DNA from: Fodinibius salicampi
Lineage (GTDB): Bacteria > Bacteroidota > Rhodothermia > Balneolales > Balneolaceae
Direction of reading: 5' to 3'
Assembly (NCBI RefSeq): GCF_039545095.1
Contig: NZ_BAABRS010000001.1
Location: 496,001-560,000, forward strand
Length of the DNA: 64,000 nucleotides
The position numbers and the translations under genes were made by a program. Below are positions 19,738 to 30,213 of the stretch, in pieces. Each line of letters begins with the position of its first letter. The first letter of the stretch is position 1. The notes beneath the pieces are model-generated. The model searched no databases. It was not told the origin of the DNA and worked only from the letters and a program-made list of their open reading frames with translations.

Positions 19738-21069
19738 TTATGAAGTTCGTTTTAATAAAACTCCGAAATGACCGTCGCAGTTATGTTTATGGGGGAAAGT
19801 CTGATATCCGAATCCACCGTCGACCATCACTTCTTCCGGTACATAGCCTTCCACGGTCTGCAGCTCAAAATTCTCATGGCGGTCGAGGAAATTCATTATC
19901 TGGTCCATATTTTCCTCTTCTTCAAGGGAACAGGTACTATATACCAGTCGCCCGCCTTTTTTAACCATTTTCGCGGCTGAATCCAGCAGTCGGGCCTGTT
20001 GCTCAACCGCATTTTTGAGTCCTTCCTCATCTCGTCGCCAGCGCAGATCTGCTCGTTTGCTCAGTACGCCCGTTCCTGTACAGGGAGCATCCAGAAGAAC
20101 CCCGTCCGCTTCATCAAGTTCGAGTTCAGTTACATCTGCCCGGCGCACACGGATGTTTTCTGCGTGATAGGTAAGGGCACTTGATGCCAGTTTGTCCAGC
20201 CGTTCCGAAGAAATATCTACGGCCAAAATACTTCCTTCTGCATTCATTCGATCAGCCATCAGGATGCTTTTTGTACCCGGAGCAGCACATAGATCGTAAA
20301 TTTCCTCACCGGGCTGAGGATCAAGAAGAAAGGGAGCGAAGCCAGCGGCTATATCCTGTACCTGGCAAAAACCTTTGTCAAGCCAACCCTTGGATATAAA
20401 AGGAGCAACGCTATCCACTTGAAAATAACCTGGAAGCCAATCGCTCTCCGTAAAGTCAATGTCGTGCTTCGTCATTCTCAGTTTAAAATTTTCTGTTTTG
20501 GTACGCAGGTTGTTAGCCCGGACATAGTAGACCGGCCTTTTGTTATTAGCCTGCATCAGCTTAAAAGCTTCACGCTCTCCAAACCGCTTCGTCCATCGTT
20601 CTACGAGCCATTCCGGATGTGAAAAGGTCGTTGCAACGAGTTTTGTCCGGTCTTCATAGGAGGGTTTGGGAAGGTTATCAATATCGCGCTGGAGATTCCG
20701 GAGAATTGCATTGGTGAGATCACCCGTACGTGAGCCGAGTTTCAGCTTAGCAAGTTCCACCGACTCATTAATCGCCGCATAATCAGGGGTACTGTCCATG
20801 AATACCATATCATAGATGCCCAGGCGTAAAATGTTTTTTAAGCTGGGCTTCATCTCCTTGATCTTAACATTTGAAAACTCGTCAATAAGGAAATCAAGAT
20901 AGGTGCGGCGTCTTAAAATATTTTGTACATATTCGCGGACTTCAGCACGGCCGCGCGAATCCAATTGATCTGCAGTCGAATAATCTAATACGTTATTTTT
21001 GTCAAAATTGATTAATATTTCTACGCTGACAGAACGAGCCGATGCTTCAGTTTCCAATGCGATATCCAA
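19738..21069 (-). CDS. rsmB: 16S rRNA (cytosine-967 C5) methyltransferase
   Basis: RsmB (Sun, 443 aa) methylates C967 of 16S rRNA using SAM. The N-terminal NusB-like RNA-binding domain (about 1-145) includes LGIYDMVFMDSTPDYAAINESVELAK split across two helices. The Rossmann methyltransferase domain carries the SAM-binding motif DLCAAPGTKS near 260, the DAPCTGTGVLS motif near 332 (with the Cys that releases product) and STCSLEEEE near 380 (with the catalytic Cys). The length is normal for the family. It precedes valS on the same strand with a long hairpin in between. Confidence 0.96.
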   Translation of the reverse strand: MDIALETEASARSVSVEILINFDKNNVLDYSTADQLDSRGRAEVREYVQNILRRRTYLDFLIDEFSNVKIKEMKPSLKNILRLGIYDMVFMDSTPDYAAINESVELAKLKLGSRTGDLTNAILRNLQRDIDNLPKPSYEDRTKLVATTFSHPEWLVERWTKRFGEREAFKLMQANNKRPVYYVRANNLRTKTENFKLRMTKHDIDFTESDWLPGYFQVDSVAPFISKGWLDKGFCQVQDIAAGFAPFLLDPQPGEEIYDLCAAPGTKSILMADRMNAEGSILAVDISSERLDKLASSALTYHAENIRVRRADVTELELDEADGVLLDAPCTGTGVLSKRADLRWRRDEEGLKNAVEQQARLLDSAAKMVKKGGRLVYSTCSLEEEENMDQIMNFLDRHENFELQTVEGYVPEEVMVDGGFGYQTFPHKHNCDGHFGVLLKRTS

Positions 21070-21272
21070 TTTAAATTATATTTTCAGTGATCTGTTCGCT
21101 GCGGACAAAAAAGAGTTCAGGACCAGTGGATTTCGAAATGAATCTTAATCAAAAAATGGCTGACTCTAAAATTGATGGAACAGGTTTAAAAAAATACAGT
21201 TTTAGGAGGGGAGTTGCTAATACGGAATAAGAAATCTGGTCACTGATTTTAATACTTTATTTTGATCAGTCA

Positions 21273-22589
21273 TTACCTGTTCTGTGCGAAATAGTATACT
21301 GGTAATCCTAATAGAAGAATCAGAATTCCAACAAGTGCTCCCCATCCGGTGAATACAACACTAGAATAGAGCAGGTACAGGCAAACGGTCATAAATAACA
21401 GGGGAGTAAGAGGATAGAGTGGAACTCTAAATGACAATTTATAGTTGGGATTTCTTCGGAAAACAAAAAGAGATAAAGTTGTTAAAAAAATAAAAAACCA
21501 AAATACCGGTGCGGTATAATCAACCATTGTAGAAACAGCTTCTTCTGTAAAGCCACCCAGTATAACAAGTCCAAAAGCAATAAAACCCTGGAGTAGCAAA
21601 GCATTAACGGGGGTGTTATTGGCATGATTCCATTGGCCAATAAATTTGAGAAGAGGGAAATCACGTCCTAATGCATAATTTGTTCTGGCTCCGGTAATAA
21701 TCGTAGCATTTGCAGTAGAAAGGGCTGAAATCACAATGAGGACTGCCATTGCAAATGATCCGCCGGACCCAATAATTTTATTGCTCAGGCTAACTCCGAT
21801 AGTATCGGAATTTCGCAGGGTTTCAAGCCCTAAAAGCTGGAGGTAGGCACTGTTAATAAGCACGTATAGGACGGTAATAGTCGCCAGGCTTAACAGAAGT
21901 ACGCGAGAAATATTTTTCCGAACATCCTTAATTTCGGCGGAAAGGTATACGCCTTCGTTCCAGCCTCCGTAAGTGAGCAGTACAAATATCATAGCTGCTC
22001 CCGCGGAGGTAGTCACACCTGAGTCGGAAGCAGCTTGTACCGGTTCAGCGCTGAATCCGGTTAATACTCCGGCTAAACCAGCCAGCAGCAAAACAACCAC
22101 AATTATAGAGGTCATAGCCGTTTGGATATTTTTAGAGGGACCGGTGCCTATAATATTGAGGGCGGTTAGCCCAACGACCGTAATTCCGGCATAAATAGAG
22201 GAGCTGTAGGTCCCTAGATCATAAATGACAGACGCATAATCGCCCAGAATAAAAGCTGCAAGAGTAATGGAGCCGGTTTGTATGACGGTCATACGTCCCC
22301 ATGAAAAGAGAAAACCGGTACCCGGACCAAATGCCTTGGTAAGGAAAAAGTACTCTCCTCCCGCATCGGGCTTGGCAGAGGCTAATTCTGCATAGCAAAG
22401 TGCCCCAATAATTGAAATGATGCCTCCCGCTATCCAAAAGCTAAGATAATGCAGTTCTGAGGCGGCATTTTGTGCAACCATGGAGGGCAGGCGAAAAATA
22501 CCAATACCTATAACAATGCCTATTATGACGGCAATCGCATTGAAGTTGTTAAAAATTCGCCGGGGCTTGCCCCGGGAGTCCTTTTTCAT
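21273..22589 (-). CDS. APC-family amino acid permease
   Basis: This 438-aa integral membrane protein of the amino acid-polyamine-organocation superfamily has about twelve hydrophobic helices. The first helix carries IGIVIGIGIFRLP, the unwound Gly-rich segment that binds the amino-acid backbone in LeuT-fold carriers. GALCYAELASAKPDAGGEYFF, seen in two parts, is the conserved loop after helix 2, as in serine/threonine exchangers and cationic transporters. The substrate cannot be inferred. It starts 55 bases after the methyltransferase gene. The 203 bases on its downstream side (to the rsmB start) hold no gene. Confidence 0.93.
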   Translation of the reverse strand: MKKDSRGKPRRIFNNFNAIAVIIGIVIGIGIFRLPSMVAQNAASELHYLSFWIAGGIISIIGALCYAELASAKPDAGGEYFFLTKAFGPGTGFLFSWGRMTVIQTGSITLAAFILGDYASVIYDLGTYSSSIYAGITVVGLTALNIIGTGPSKNIQTAMTSIIVVVLLLAGLAGVLTGFSAEPVQAASDSGVTTSAGAAMIFVLLTYGGWNEGVYLSAEIKDVRKNISRVLLLSLATITVLYVLINSAYLQLLGLETLRNSDTIGVSLSNKIIGSGGSFAMAVLIVISALSTANATIITGARTNYALGRDFPLLKFIGQWNHANNTPVNALLLQGFIAFGLVILGGFTEEAVSTMVDYTAPVFWFFIFLTTLSLFVFRRNPNYKLSFRVPLYPLTPLLFMTVCLYLLYSSVVFTGWGALVGILILLLGLPVYYFAQNR

Positions 22590-22644
22590 ATAATAGTATA
22601 AATAATTATGGCTATCTCACTTATTTGGCATACCAATGTAAAAG

Positions 22645-23508
22645 CTACTCGCGGGTAGCAGTCCAGGGAGAAAATGTCTTTTCATTTGCATTATGGTGTT
22701 GCATGGAGCCATGGATTTGATCGCCTTCTACACGTCCGCTGAAAATGTAAAACTGGTTGCCATTCGAGGCTTTTATAGTAATGCGGTCGCCTCTTAACAA
22801 TTGTTGCTCTGTCTTATAGGTAGTGCCATTTTGATCAGTGAGTGAAGCGGTAATCTCCTGATACCTTTGCGTTAAATTAATTTCAAAATCTTTGCCGTCA
22901 GCCGAAAAATTCCAGTTGCCTGCTACTTTTGCTGGAATAACCCAGTAGTAAATGTCATGCGACCGACTGCTTCCCTCTGATTCAATAGTAAGTTTTTTAT
23001 CTGCTTTCCAATCTCCCATATCAAAGCTGTGAGAAACAATACGTGTACCCGGCTGCAGCCTATCGAGTAATTCCGGACGTAGTTTCTTGTTTACGGAGGG
23101 CAGGAGATACATGGTAATTACGGATGCTTCACTGAAGTCGGTTTCAAAGAGGTTGCCTTCGATAAATAGGATTTGATCGTCTACTCCGGCATCCTGTGCA
23201 TTTTGACGCGCTTCTTCTATGCGTTCCGGATCAAGATCAATTCCATGACCATTGGCCCCGCGTTCTGCTGCAGCTATTACTATGCGTCCATCGCCGGATC
23301 CCAAATCAATAACATAGTCACTTGGTTTAACGTCGGTAACCTCTAACATTTTTTGAACTACGTTATCGGGCGTAGGTACATACGGAACATCCAGATCTTG
23401 CGCTTGTAGCGGGGAAGAAGCCAGTAGTAAAAACAGGCTAACAACAAAAGCAGTAATCGTTGATTTGAGAAATCTATTTATTGATGAAGTTGACATATTC
23501 GTCACCAT
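22645..23508 (-). CDS. Class I SAM-dependent methyltransferase with a predicted signal peptide
   Basis: The 287-aa product starts with a signal-peptide-like segment (AFVVSLFLLLASSPLQAQ, cleavage near residue 36). A Rossmann methyltransferase domain follows, with motif I VIDLGSGDGRIVIAAAERG at about 66-84 and an acidic motif II loop (GIDLDPERIEEARQNA). The C-terminal part (about 195-287) is beta-rich (NWNFSADGKDFEINLTQRYQ in part) and looks like a small binding module. Proteins of this kind occur in Gram-negative genomes, but the role of a SAM enzyme outside the cytosol is unclear. Two near ATG codons (positions 1 and 5) would both keep the signal segment. Confidence 0.82.
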   Translation of the reverse strand: MVTNMSTSSINRFLKSTITAFVVSLFLLLASSPLQAQDLDVPYVPTPDNVVQKMLEVTDVKPSDYVIDLGSGDGRIVIAAAERGANGHGIDLDPERIEEARQNAQDAGVDDQILFIEGNLFETDFSEASVITMYLLPSVNKKLRPELLDRLQPGTRIVSHSFDMGDWKADKKLTIESEGSSRSHDIYYWVIPAKVAGNWNFSADGKDFEINLTQRYQEITASLTDQNGTTYKTEQQLLRGDRITIKASNGNQFYIFSGRVEGDQIHGSMQHHNANEKTFSPWTATRE

Positions 23509-25330
<1,822 letters not shown>

Positions 25331-25331
25331 A

Positions 25332-25757
25332 ATGACCAGTTTCAAAGCTCAAATTCTAACTCCAGAGGGTTCGCTTCTGGATGAAGAGGTAACAGGTGTT
25401 AAACTGCCCGGAACAATGGGCAGCTTCGAAGTTAAAACGCTGCATGCCAATATTATGTCTACTCTTGAAGTAGGTGAAGTGGTGGTTCGCAAAGCAACCG
25501 GGGAAGAGCAGCATTTCGCTATAACCGGTGGATTTGTAGAGGTTGTGGATAACCACCTGCATTTACTTGCTGAGGCTGCTGAATCGGTAGAGGAGATTGA
25601 TGTAGAGCGTGCAAAAGCTGCAAAAGAACGAGCACGTGAACGTTTGGCATCAGCATCGGAAGATGACTCTATCGATAAGAAAAGAGCGAAGAAAGCTTTA
25701 GAAAGGGCAGAAAACCGTATCAAACTAGCGGCTGATGTAACGGTATCTACACAGTAA
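25332..25757 (+). CDS. atpC: ATP synthase F1 subunit epsilon
   Basis: The epsilon subunit (141 aa) forms part of the central stalk and inhibits ATP hydrolysis. The N-terminal beta-sandwich (FKAQILTPEGSLLDEEVTGVKLPGTMGSFEV, seen in segments) contains the family's PG-x-G-x-F motif. The C-terminal helical hairpin (about 85-135) is rich in Ala, Glu and Lys. It begins one base after the atpD stop, so the pair is translationally coupled, and it is followed by a strong terminator. Confidence 0.96.
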   Translation: MTSFKAQILTPEGSLLDEEVTGVKLPGTMGSFEVKTLHANIMSTLEVGEVVVRKATGEEQHFAITGGFVEVVDNHLHLLAEAAESVEEIDVERAKAAKERARERLASASEDDSIDKKRAKKALERAENRIKLAADVTVSTQ

Positions 25758-25802
25758 GGCAGATGGTTACTTATTTTCTATAATAGTTATCCGAAAAAAT
25801 TA

Positions 25803-25840
25803 GGCGATCTCTCATTGATTGAGGGATCGCCTTTTTTATT
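25803..25840 (+). terminator. Intrinsic terminator after atpDC
   Basis: A 12-bp stem (arms 25803-25814 and 25820-25831, one wobble pair) with a 5-base loop is followed by a run of six T. The A-rich sequence before it allows some function for the convergent PBP gene too. Confidence 0.9.
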
Positions 25841-25933
25841 GTTTAGATCTTTCCTTGCCTAGTCCAGCTTTTATCGTATTAACTCAGCATCAGGACGTAT
25901 CCCATTACTGAAAAGTAACGTACTATTATTACC

Positions 25934-28249
25934 TTACCAGTCAATCCGACCGGTACCGGTGTTATTACCGTTGTTGCCGGCACCTTCCCGGGGCATCACA
26001 AATCCTGCAGGAGGTTCAAATGCTTCATAACTCCAGGGAGCATCGGGATCGGATGAGGCAAGGTTCATGAATCGACCGACCATTGGGAGTGCTGTATGGG
26101 CCCCCTGACCGGTCCTGCTGGTCTCAGGGAAGCGAATACGCCGGTCGGCACCGCCCACCCAAGCTCCCATTACAATATGAGGAGTCATTCCCATAAACCA
26201 GTTATCTGCCGCATTCTGTGTAGTTCCGGTCTTTCCGGCAATATCCTGTCGGATATTATAAGTGCTTTGCAGGCGCACGCCGGTTCCATAGTAATCTTCT
26301 CCGCCCCGTATAACCCCGCGCATCATATCAATCATAATATAAGCTGTCTCAGGACTTATTGCTTCCTGCTGAAACTCCGGCTGATATTCTTTAATTACAT
26401 TGCCGGACTTGTCTTCAATACGGGTAATTGCGAAGGGTTCAATATGCACGCCCTGATTCGCAAAAGTGGTATAGGCGCTTGTTAATTCCAACAGCGATAC
26501 TTCCGCTGTTCCAAGGGCTATAGATGGGAATACGCGTTCATCCGAGAGGTCAATCCCCATATTTTCAGCCATCTGCTTTATCTTTTGCGCTGCTGGCATT
26601 AAATCTTCAACACGGTTTGTATTCGGAGCCCCCGCAATTTCGGGCAGCAGTCCAACCGTCACATTATTTAAGCTCCGTGCCAGTCCTTGCCGCAGGGGCA
26701 GCATATCCGGTCCTTCGGGAACACTCGGATCTTTGGGGGCCCAAACTCTGCCGCTCTTTTGAACAAATTTGCGGGGATATTTTGAGAATCTGTGATAGGG
26801 CATATAGCCATTATCAATAGCCACGGTATATACAAAGGGCTTAAAGGTTGATCCGGCTTGTCGTTCGGACTGGTAGACATGGTCGAACTGTACATCACCA
26901 TAGTCGGAGCCGCCTATCCAGCACAGGATTTCGCCCGTCTTGGGATCAATCCCTACAAATCCTGCTTCTAAGCGCATTTTAGCGCGCTTGACGGAGTCCA
27001 CAAAAGCTTCATCGGCCCTCAATTTTTCCATAACTACCGAGGATTGATCGGTGTCATATTTAGAAAACCCGTTTTTAAAACGATCGGTTTCACGAATAAA
27101 ACTGGGTAAGAACTGGGGATATCGCTGCCAGAAGATATCCATAAACTCCCCATTGGAGGAGGTCCATTCATCTACGAATATCGACTGCAAAGAATCAAGC
27201 TTAGTCTCTACGGCTTGTTGAGCATATTTTTGATACCGTGAATCAATAGTGGTATAGATCGTAAGTCCATCGGTATTAAGATTATAGCCGTTTTCTTCGG
27301 CCCAACCTTCTATTTGTTGCCTGACATATTGCCCAAAATACCTGCTTTCAGTTCCGGCTTTGGAGGGAGGATGATAATCTAATTGCAGGGGTTGTTCTAA
27401 AAGTTGGTTATAGGCCGTATTATCAAGAAATCCCCGTTCATTGAGGAGCATAAGCACCGTATTGCGGCGGGAAATAGCATTTTCAGGATTAATGCGTGGA
27501 TTATAAAGATAAACTCCTTTTAATGAACCTATGAGTGTAGCGGCTTCAGGGGCTGTAAGTTCTTTGGCTGTTTTACCATAATGCGTATATGCAGCAGATT
27601 GAATACCGAAGGCGCTATTCGGAAATTCAACTGTATTCAAATACATTTCTATTATTTCACGCTTAGTGTAATTGCCCTCTATTTCAATGGCAGTTATCAT
27701 TTCGCGCAGTTTCCTGATGATCGAAAATTCACGCCCGATCTTCTTATATAAATTTCGGGCTAGCTGTTGGGTAATAGTAGATCCTCCTTGTATCCGTCCG
27801 TTCAGCAGATGCCAGGGTACGGAGAGGGTGCGGATCATATCTATACCCCAATGTTCGTAAAATCGGTGATCCTCAGTAGCTATTAATGCATTTATAGCAT
27901 GGGGGGATATATCTTCATAGGGTACGTAGGTACGATTTTCTGTATAAAAACGATCCAAAACAACGCCGTCCCGACTTTTAACTTCGGAGGCAATAGCTGT
28001 TTGAGGATTTTCAAGTTCGGATACTGAAGGAAGACCCGAAAAAAGAAAAATAAGAAAACCGGTAAACAATATAACTGTTATACCACCAGCAATGGTTGTC
28101 CACTTAACAAAATCATTTTTATTCCAGTTAAAGGAGAACCAATTTTTATAACCTGAGTGGCCAGAATTATCCTTTGAGGCCTTTTGCCGGCGGTATTCGG
28201 GATCGTTAAAATAACGATCCATTTCATTATCAAAGTCTGAGTTACTCAT
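25934..28249 (-). CDS. Class A penicillin-binding protein (PBP1A type)
   Basis: This bifunctional peptidoglycan synthase (771 aa) has a cytoplasmic tail of about 45 residues, a membrane helix at about 52-72 and a GT51 glycosyltransferase domain containing EDHRFYEHWGID (catalytic Glu near 128), RIQGGSTITQQLARNLY and the KREIIEMYLN motif. The C-terminal transpeptidase domain has the active-site SxxK in QAGSTFKPF (Ser near 468), SLNN as SxN, and AGKTGTTQNAADNWFMG as KTG (about 669). The tail is Gly/Asn-rich. It is the last gene of a minus-strand unit with the lpxH-like and polyprenyl synthase genes (gaps of 12 and 11 bases), all envelope functions. Confidence 0.96.
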   Translation of the reverse strand: MSNSDFDNEMDRYFNDPEYRRQKASKDNSGHSGYKNWFSFNWNKNDFVKWTTIAGGITVILFTGFLIFLFSGLPSVSELENPQTAIASEVKSRDGVVLDRFYTENRTYVPYEDISPHAINALIATEDHRFYEHWGIDMIRTLSVPWHLLNGRIQGGSTITQQLARNLYKKIGREFSIIRKLREMITAIEIEGNYTKREIIEMYLNTVEFPNSAFGIQSAAYTHYGKTAKELTAPEAATLIGSLKGVYLYNPRINPENAISRRNTVLMLLNERGFLDNTAYNQLLEQPLQLDYHPPSKAGTESRYFGQYVRQQIEGWAEENGYNLNTDGLTIYTTIDSRYQKYAQQAVETKLDSLQSIFVDEWTSSNGEFMDIFWQRYPQFLPSFIRETDRFKNGFSKYDTDQSSVVMEKLRADEAFVDSVKRAKMRLEAGFVGIDPKTGEILCWIGGSDYGDVQFDHVYQSERQAGSTFKPFVYTVAIDNGYMPYHRFSKYPRKFVQKSGRVWAPKDPSVPEGPDMLPLRQGLARSLNNVTVGLLPEIAGAPNTNRVEDLMPAAQKIKQMAENMGIDLSDERVFPSIALGTAEVSLLELTSAYTTFANQGVHIEPFAITRIEDKSGNVIKEYQPEFQQEAISPETAYIMIDMMRGVIRGGEDYYGTGVRLQSTYNIRQDIAGKTGTTQNAADNWFMGMTPHIVMGAWVGGADRRIRFPETSRTGQGAHTALPMVGRFMNLASSDPDAPWSYEAFEPPAGFVMPREGAGNNGNNTGTGRIDW

Positions 28250-28261
28250 TTAATTTTTGAC

Positions 28262-29032
28262 TCAAAATGGTTTAAGAGAATGTGTTTCAGGCTCCCAACA
28301 AACGAGTTTAATGGCTGAATTATTGTAAAGGGCCAAAGTACGATGCTTGTAAAAGGTACCTAAATTTATATAGCTTCCGAAGTCATATTGTTCCCGGCGG
28401 GGTATATGATCGTGACCAGAAATTATTAAATCGAAATCACTTTTCTGTAACTGATCTTTTGCCCAGTTAGAAAGCATTTCTTTATGATTTTCAGGATCAT
28501 CGAGTTTTCTGTTAAAACGGGAAAAGTATTTCATTAGTGTCAACCCAGCCGACCCATTTAATATAGCCCGATAACATTTCAGAAAAAAGGAATTACGCAG
28601 GATCCTGTGCATCAGTGGCCTGGGTAGATCAAAATGGGAATTTGCTAAGCCATCTCCATGCAAGAGCATAAGTTTTTTTTGGTCCAGGGAACATTGAATA
28701 TATTCGTGAGTGATTTTGAATCCCCTGTCTATAAGATGTCCATACGTCCAGTGATCATGATTACCTGTTATATAGGGAATAGAGGAGATATTACGATTAT
28801 ACGTTTCAAATCGGTCAAGAAGTTTATTTCCATAGGAGGGAATATAGTCAGGAAATTCCATCCAGTAGTCGAATAGATCCCCCAGGATAAAAATTTGAAT
28901 AGATCTTTGTTCGCAATAATCGATCAGCTGGATAAGTTCGGTTTCTATTCGGTGGTTCTCCTGGTCCGAAAATCCCCCAAAATGTACATCAGAGAGGAAC
29001 AAGACTGGAGGCTTAATAGTGGATAAGTCCAT
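28262..29032 (-). CDS. lpxH: UDP-2,3-diacylglucosamine diphosphatase (LpxH-like metallophosphoesterase)
   Basis: A 256-aa calcineurin-like metallophosphoesterase. Its motifs are SDVHFGG (Asp15, His17), GDLFDYW (Asp52), GNHDHW (Asn91, His92), LLHGDGL and SGHDHIP (near 205-211). This is the LpxH pattern, where the enzyme splits UDP-2,3-diacylglucosamine to lipid X in lipid A synthesis at the inner face of the inner membrane. The aromatic residue after GDLFD is typical of LpxH rather than generic phosphoesterases. The exact match to LpxH over other UDP-diacylglucosamine hydrolases is inferred from motifs only. It lies between the polyprenyl synthase and PBP genes. Confidence 0.8.
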   Translation of the reverse strand: MDLSTIKPPVLFLSDVHFGGFSDQENHRIETELIQLIDYCEQRSIQIFILGDLFDYWMEFPDYIPSYGNKLLDRFETYNRNISSIPYITGNHDHWTYGHLIDRGFKITHEYIQCSLDQKKLMLLHGDGLANSHFDLPRPLMHRILRNSFFLKCYRAILNGSAGLTLMKYFSRFNRKLDDPENHKEMLSNWAKDQLQKSDFDLIISGHDHIPRREQYDFGSYINLGTFYKHRTLALYNNSAIKLVCWEPETHSLKPF

Positions 29033-29043
29033 CTGGCGGCCGC

Positions 29044-30063
29044 TTATTTTTTTCGGCTGATGATAAACTCAATAAGATCCTCAAATGCTTGTCGGTCTTC
29101 GGACATGGGAAGCGTCTCTAATTCCGAGAGTGCCTTTGAGGCATATTCTTTCATTATGGACTGAGCATATTTAATTCCCCCTTTTTCGTGAACAAAAGCG
29201 ACAATTTTATCGATGTCAGATTCTTTTTTATTCCGTTTCCTCATTAGATGCCGGACATGAATTTTTTCCGTTATGGACGCATTATCCAGCGCCTTTATAA
29301 AGGGCAGGGTTACTTTGCGTTCACGAATATCATTTCGTTTGGGCTTACCAATATCATCAACCCCATAATCAAAAAGATCGTCGCGTATTTGGAATGCAAT
29401 CCCCACATTCATTCCAATAGCATGCATCTTTTGATGATAATCCACATTATCAGTGGTAGAGATAGCCCCACATTCGCAGCAGGCAGCAATAAGACTGGCT
29501 GTTTTTTCAGAGATGACTTTGAAATAGTAATCTTCATCCATATTAAAAAGGCGGGCTGCTTTAAACTGCCGTAATTCTCCTTCGCTCATACTTTCTACCG
29601 CTTTAGAAAGTACTTTTAGTAGTTTAAACTCGTCATAGTCCAGAGCAATGAGTAGTCCTTTGGAAAGTAAAAAATCGCCTAACAACACTCCTGCTTTATT
29701 ATTCCATACTTTGTTTATACTTAGAAATCCCCGACGTATATCAGCTTCATCAACTACATCATCGTGAATGAGGGTTGCAGTATGCAAGAGCTCTATCATG
29801 GTTGCTGCCACATGACTTCTGGTAGTAGGCTCCCCAAATAAGCGGGCCGACATAAATACCAGGGTAGGACGGAGTTCTTTTCCCTTTTGGCGGAGTAGGT
29901 ATTGCACAATTTTATCGAGTACAAACACATCAGTTCGAAGAGCATCTTTATAAAAATGCCTGAATTCCGAGAGTTCATCCGCTACTGGACGAGTAATCTG
30001 GCGAAGATTTTTTTTCTTCTTCCGATTAAAGGAAGTAAGTTCTTGCAACTGAGAGTCTATCAT
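29044..30063 (-). CDS. Polyprenyl diphosphate synthase (all-trans, long chain)
   Basis: A 339-aa trans-isoprenyl diphosphate synthase. The first aspartate-rich motif is HDDVVDEADIRRG (about 99-111) and the second is QIRDDLFDYG (near 225-230). Small residues and the FARM-region context suggest a long-chain product such as a heptaprenyl or octaprenyl chain for menaquinone or ubiquinone. The product length cannot be fixed from motifs alone. Its start lies 150 bases from pgi on the other strand, with possible promoters between them. It begins the minus-strand unit that continues with lpxH-like and PBP genes. Confidence 0.92.
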   Translation of the reverse strand: MIDSQLQELTSFNRKKKKNLRQITRPVADELSEFRHFYKDALRTDVFVLDKIVQYLLRQKGKELRPTLVFMSARLFGEPTTRSHVAATMIELLHTATLIHDDVVDEADIRRGFLSINKVWNNKAGVLLGDFLLSKGLLIALDYDEFKLLKVLSKAVESMSEGELRQFKAARLFNMDEDYYFKVISEKTASLIAACCECGAISTTDNVDYHQKMHAIGMNVGIAFQIRDDLFDYGVDDIGKPKRNDIRERKVTLPFIKALDNASITEKIHVRHLMRKRNKKESDIDKIVAFVHEKGGIKYAQSIMKEYASKALSELETLPMSEDRQAFEDLIEFIISRKK

Positions 30064-30151
30064 TTGATAAAATTAAATAGCTTTAGGTGCAGCGGTAAAT
30101 AAAAGTTGAAATTTAATAATTATTCAGGTTTTATACTCCCGTCATTTACAA

Positions 30152-30172
30152 TACCTTTGAGCAACAAAAATA
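30152..30172. promoter_or_regulatory. Possible face-to-face promoters between polyprenyl synthase and pgi
   Basis: TACCTTTG (30152-30159) on the plus strand and TATTTTTG (30172-30165) on the minus strand both match the Bacteroidota -7 consensus TAnnTTTG. Upstream TTG elements are poor for both, so the calls rest on the -7 match alone. Confidence 0.35.
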
Positions 30173-30213
30173 TAGAAGTTGAATAGACAATTACGAAAAA
30201 TTTTAATGATAAA

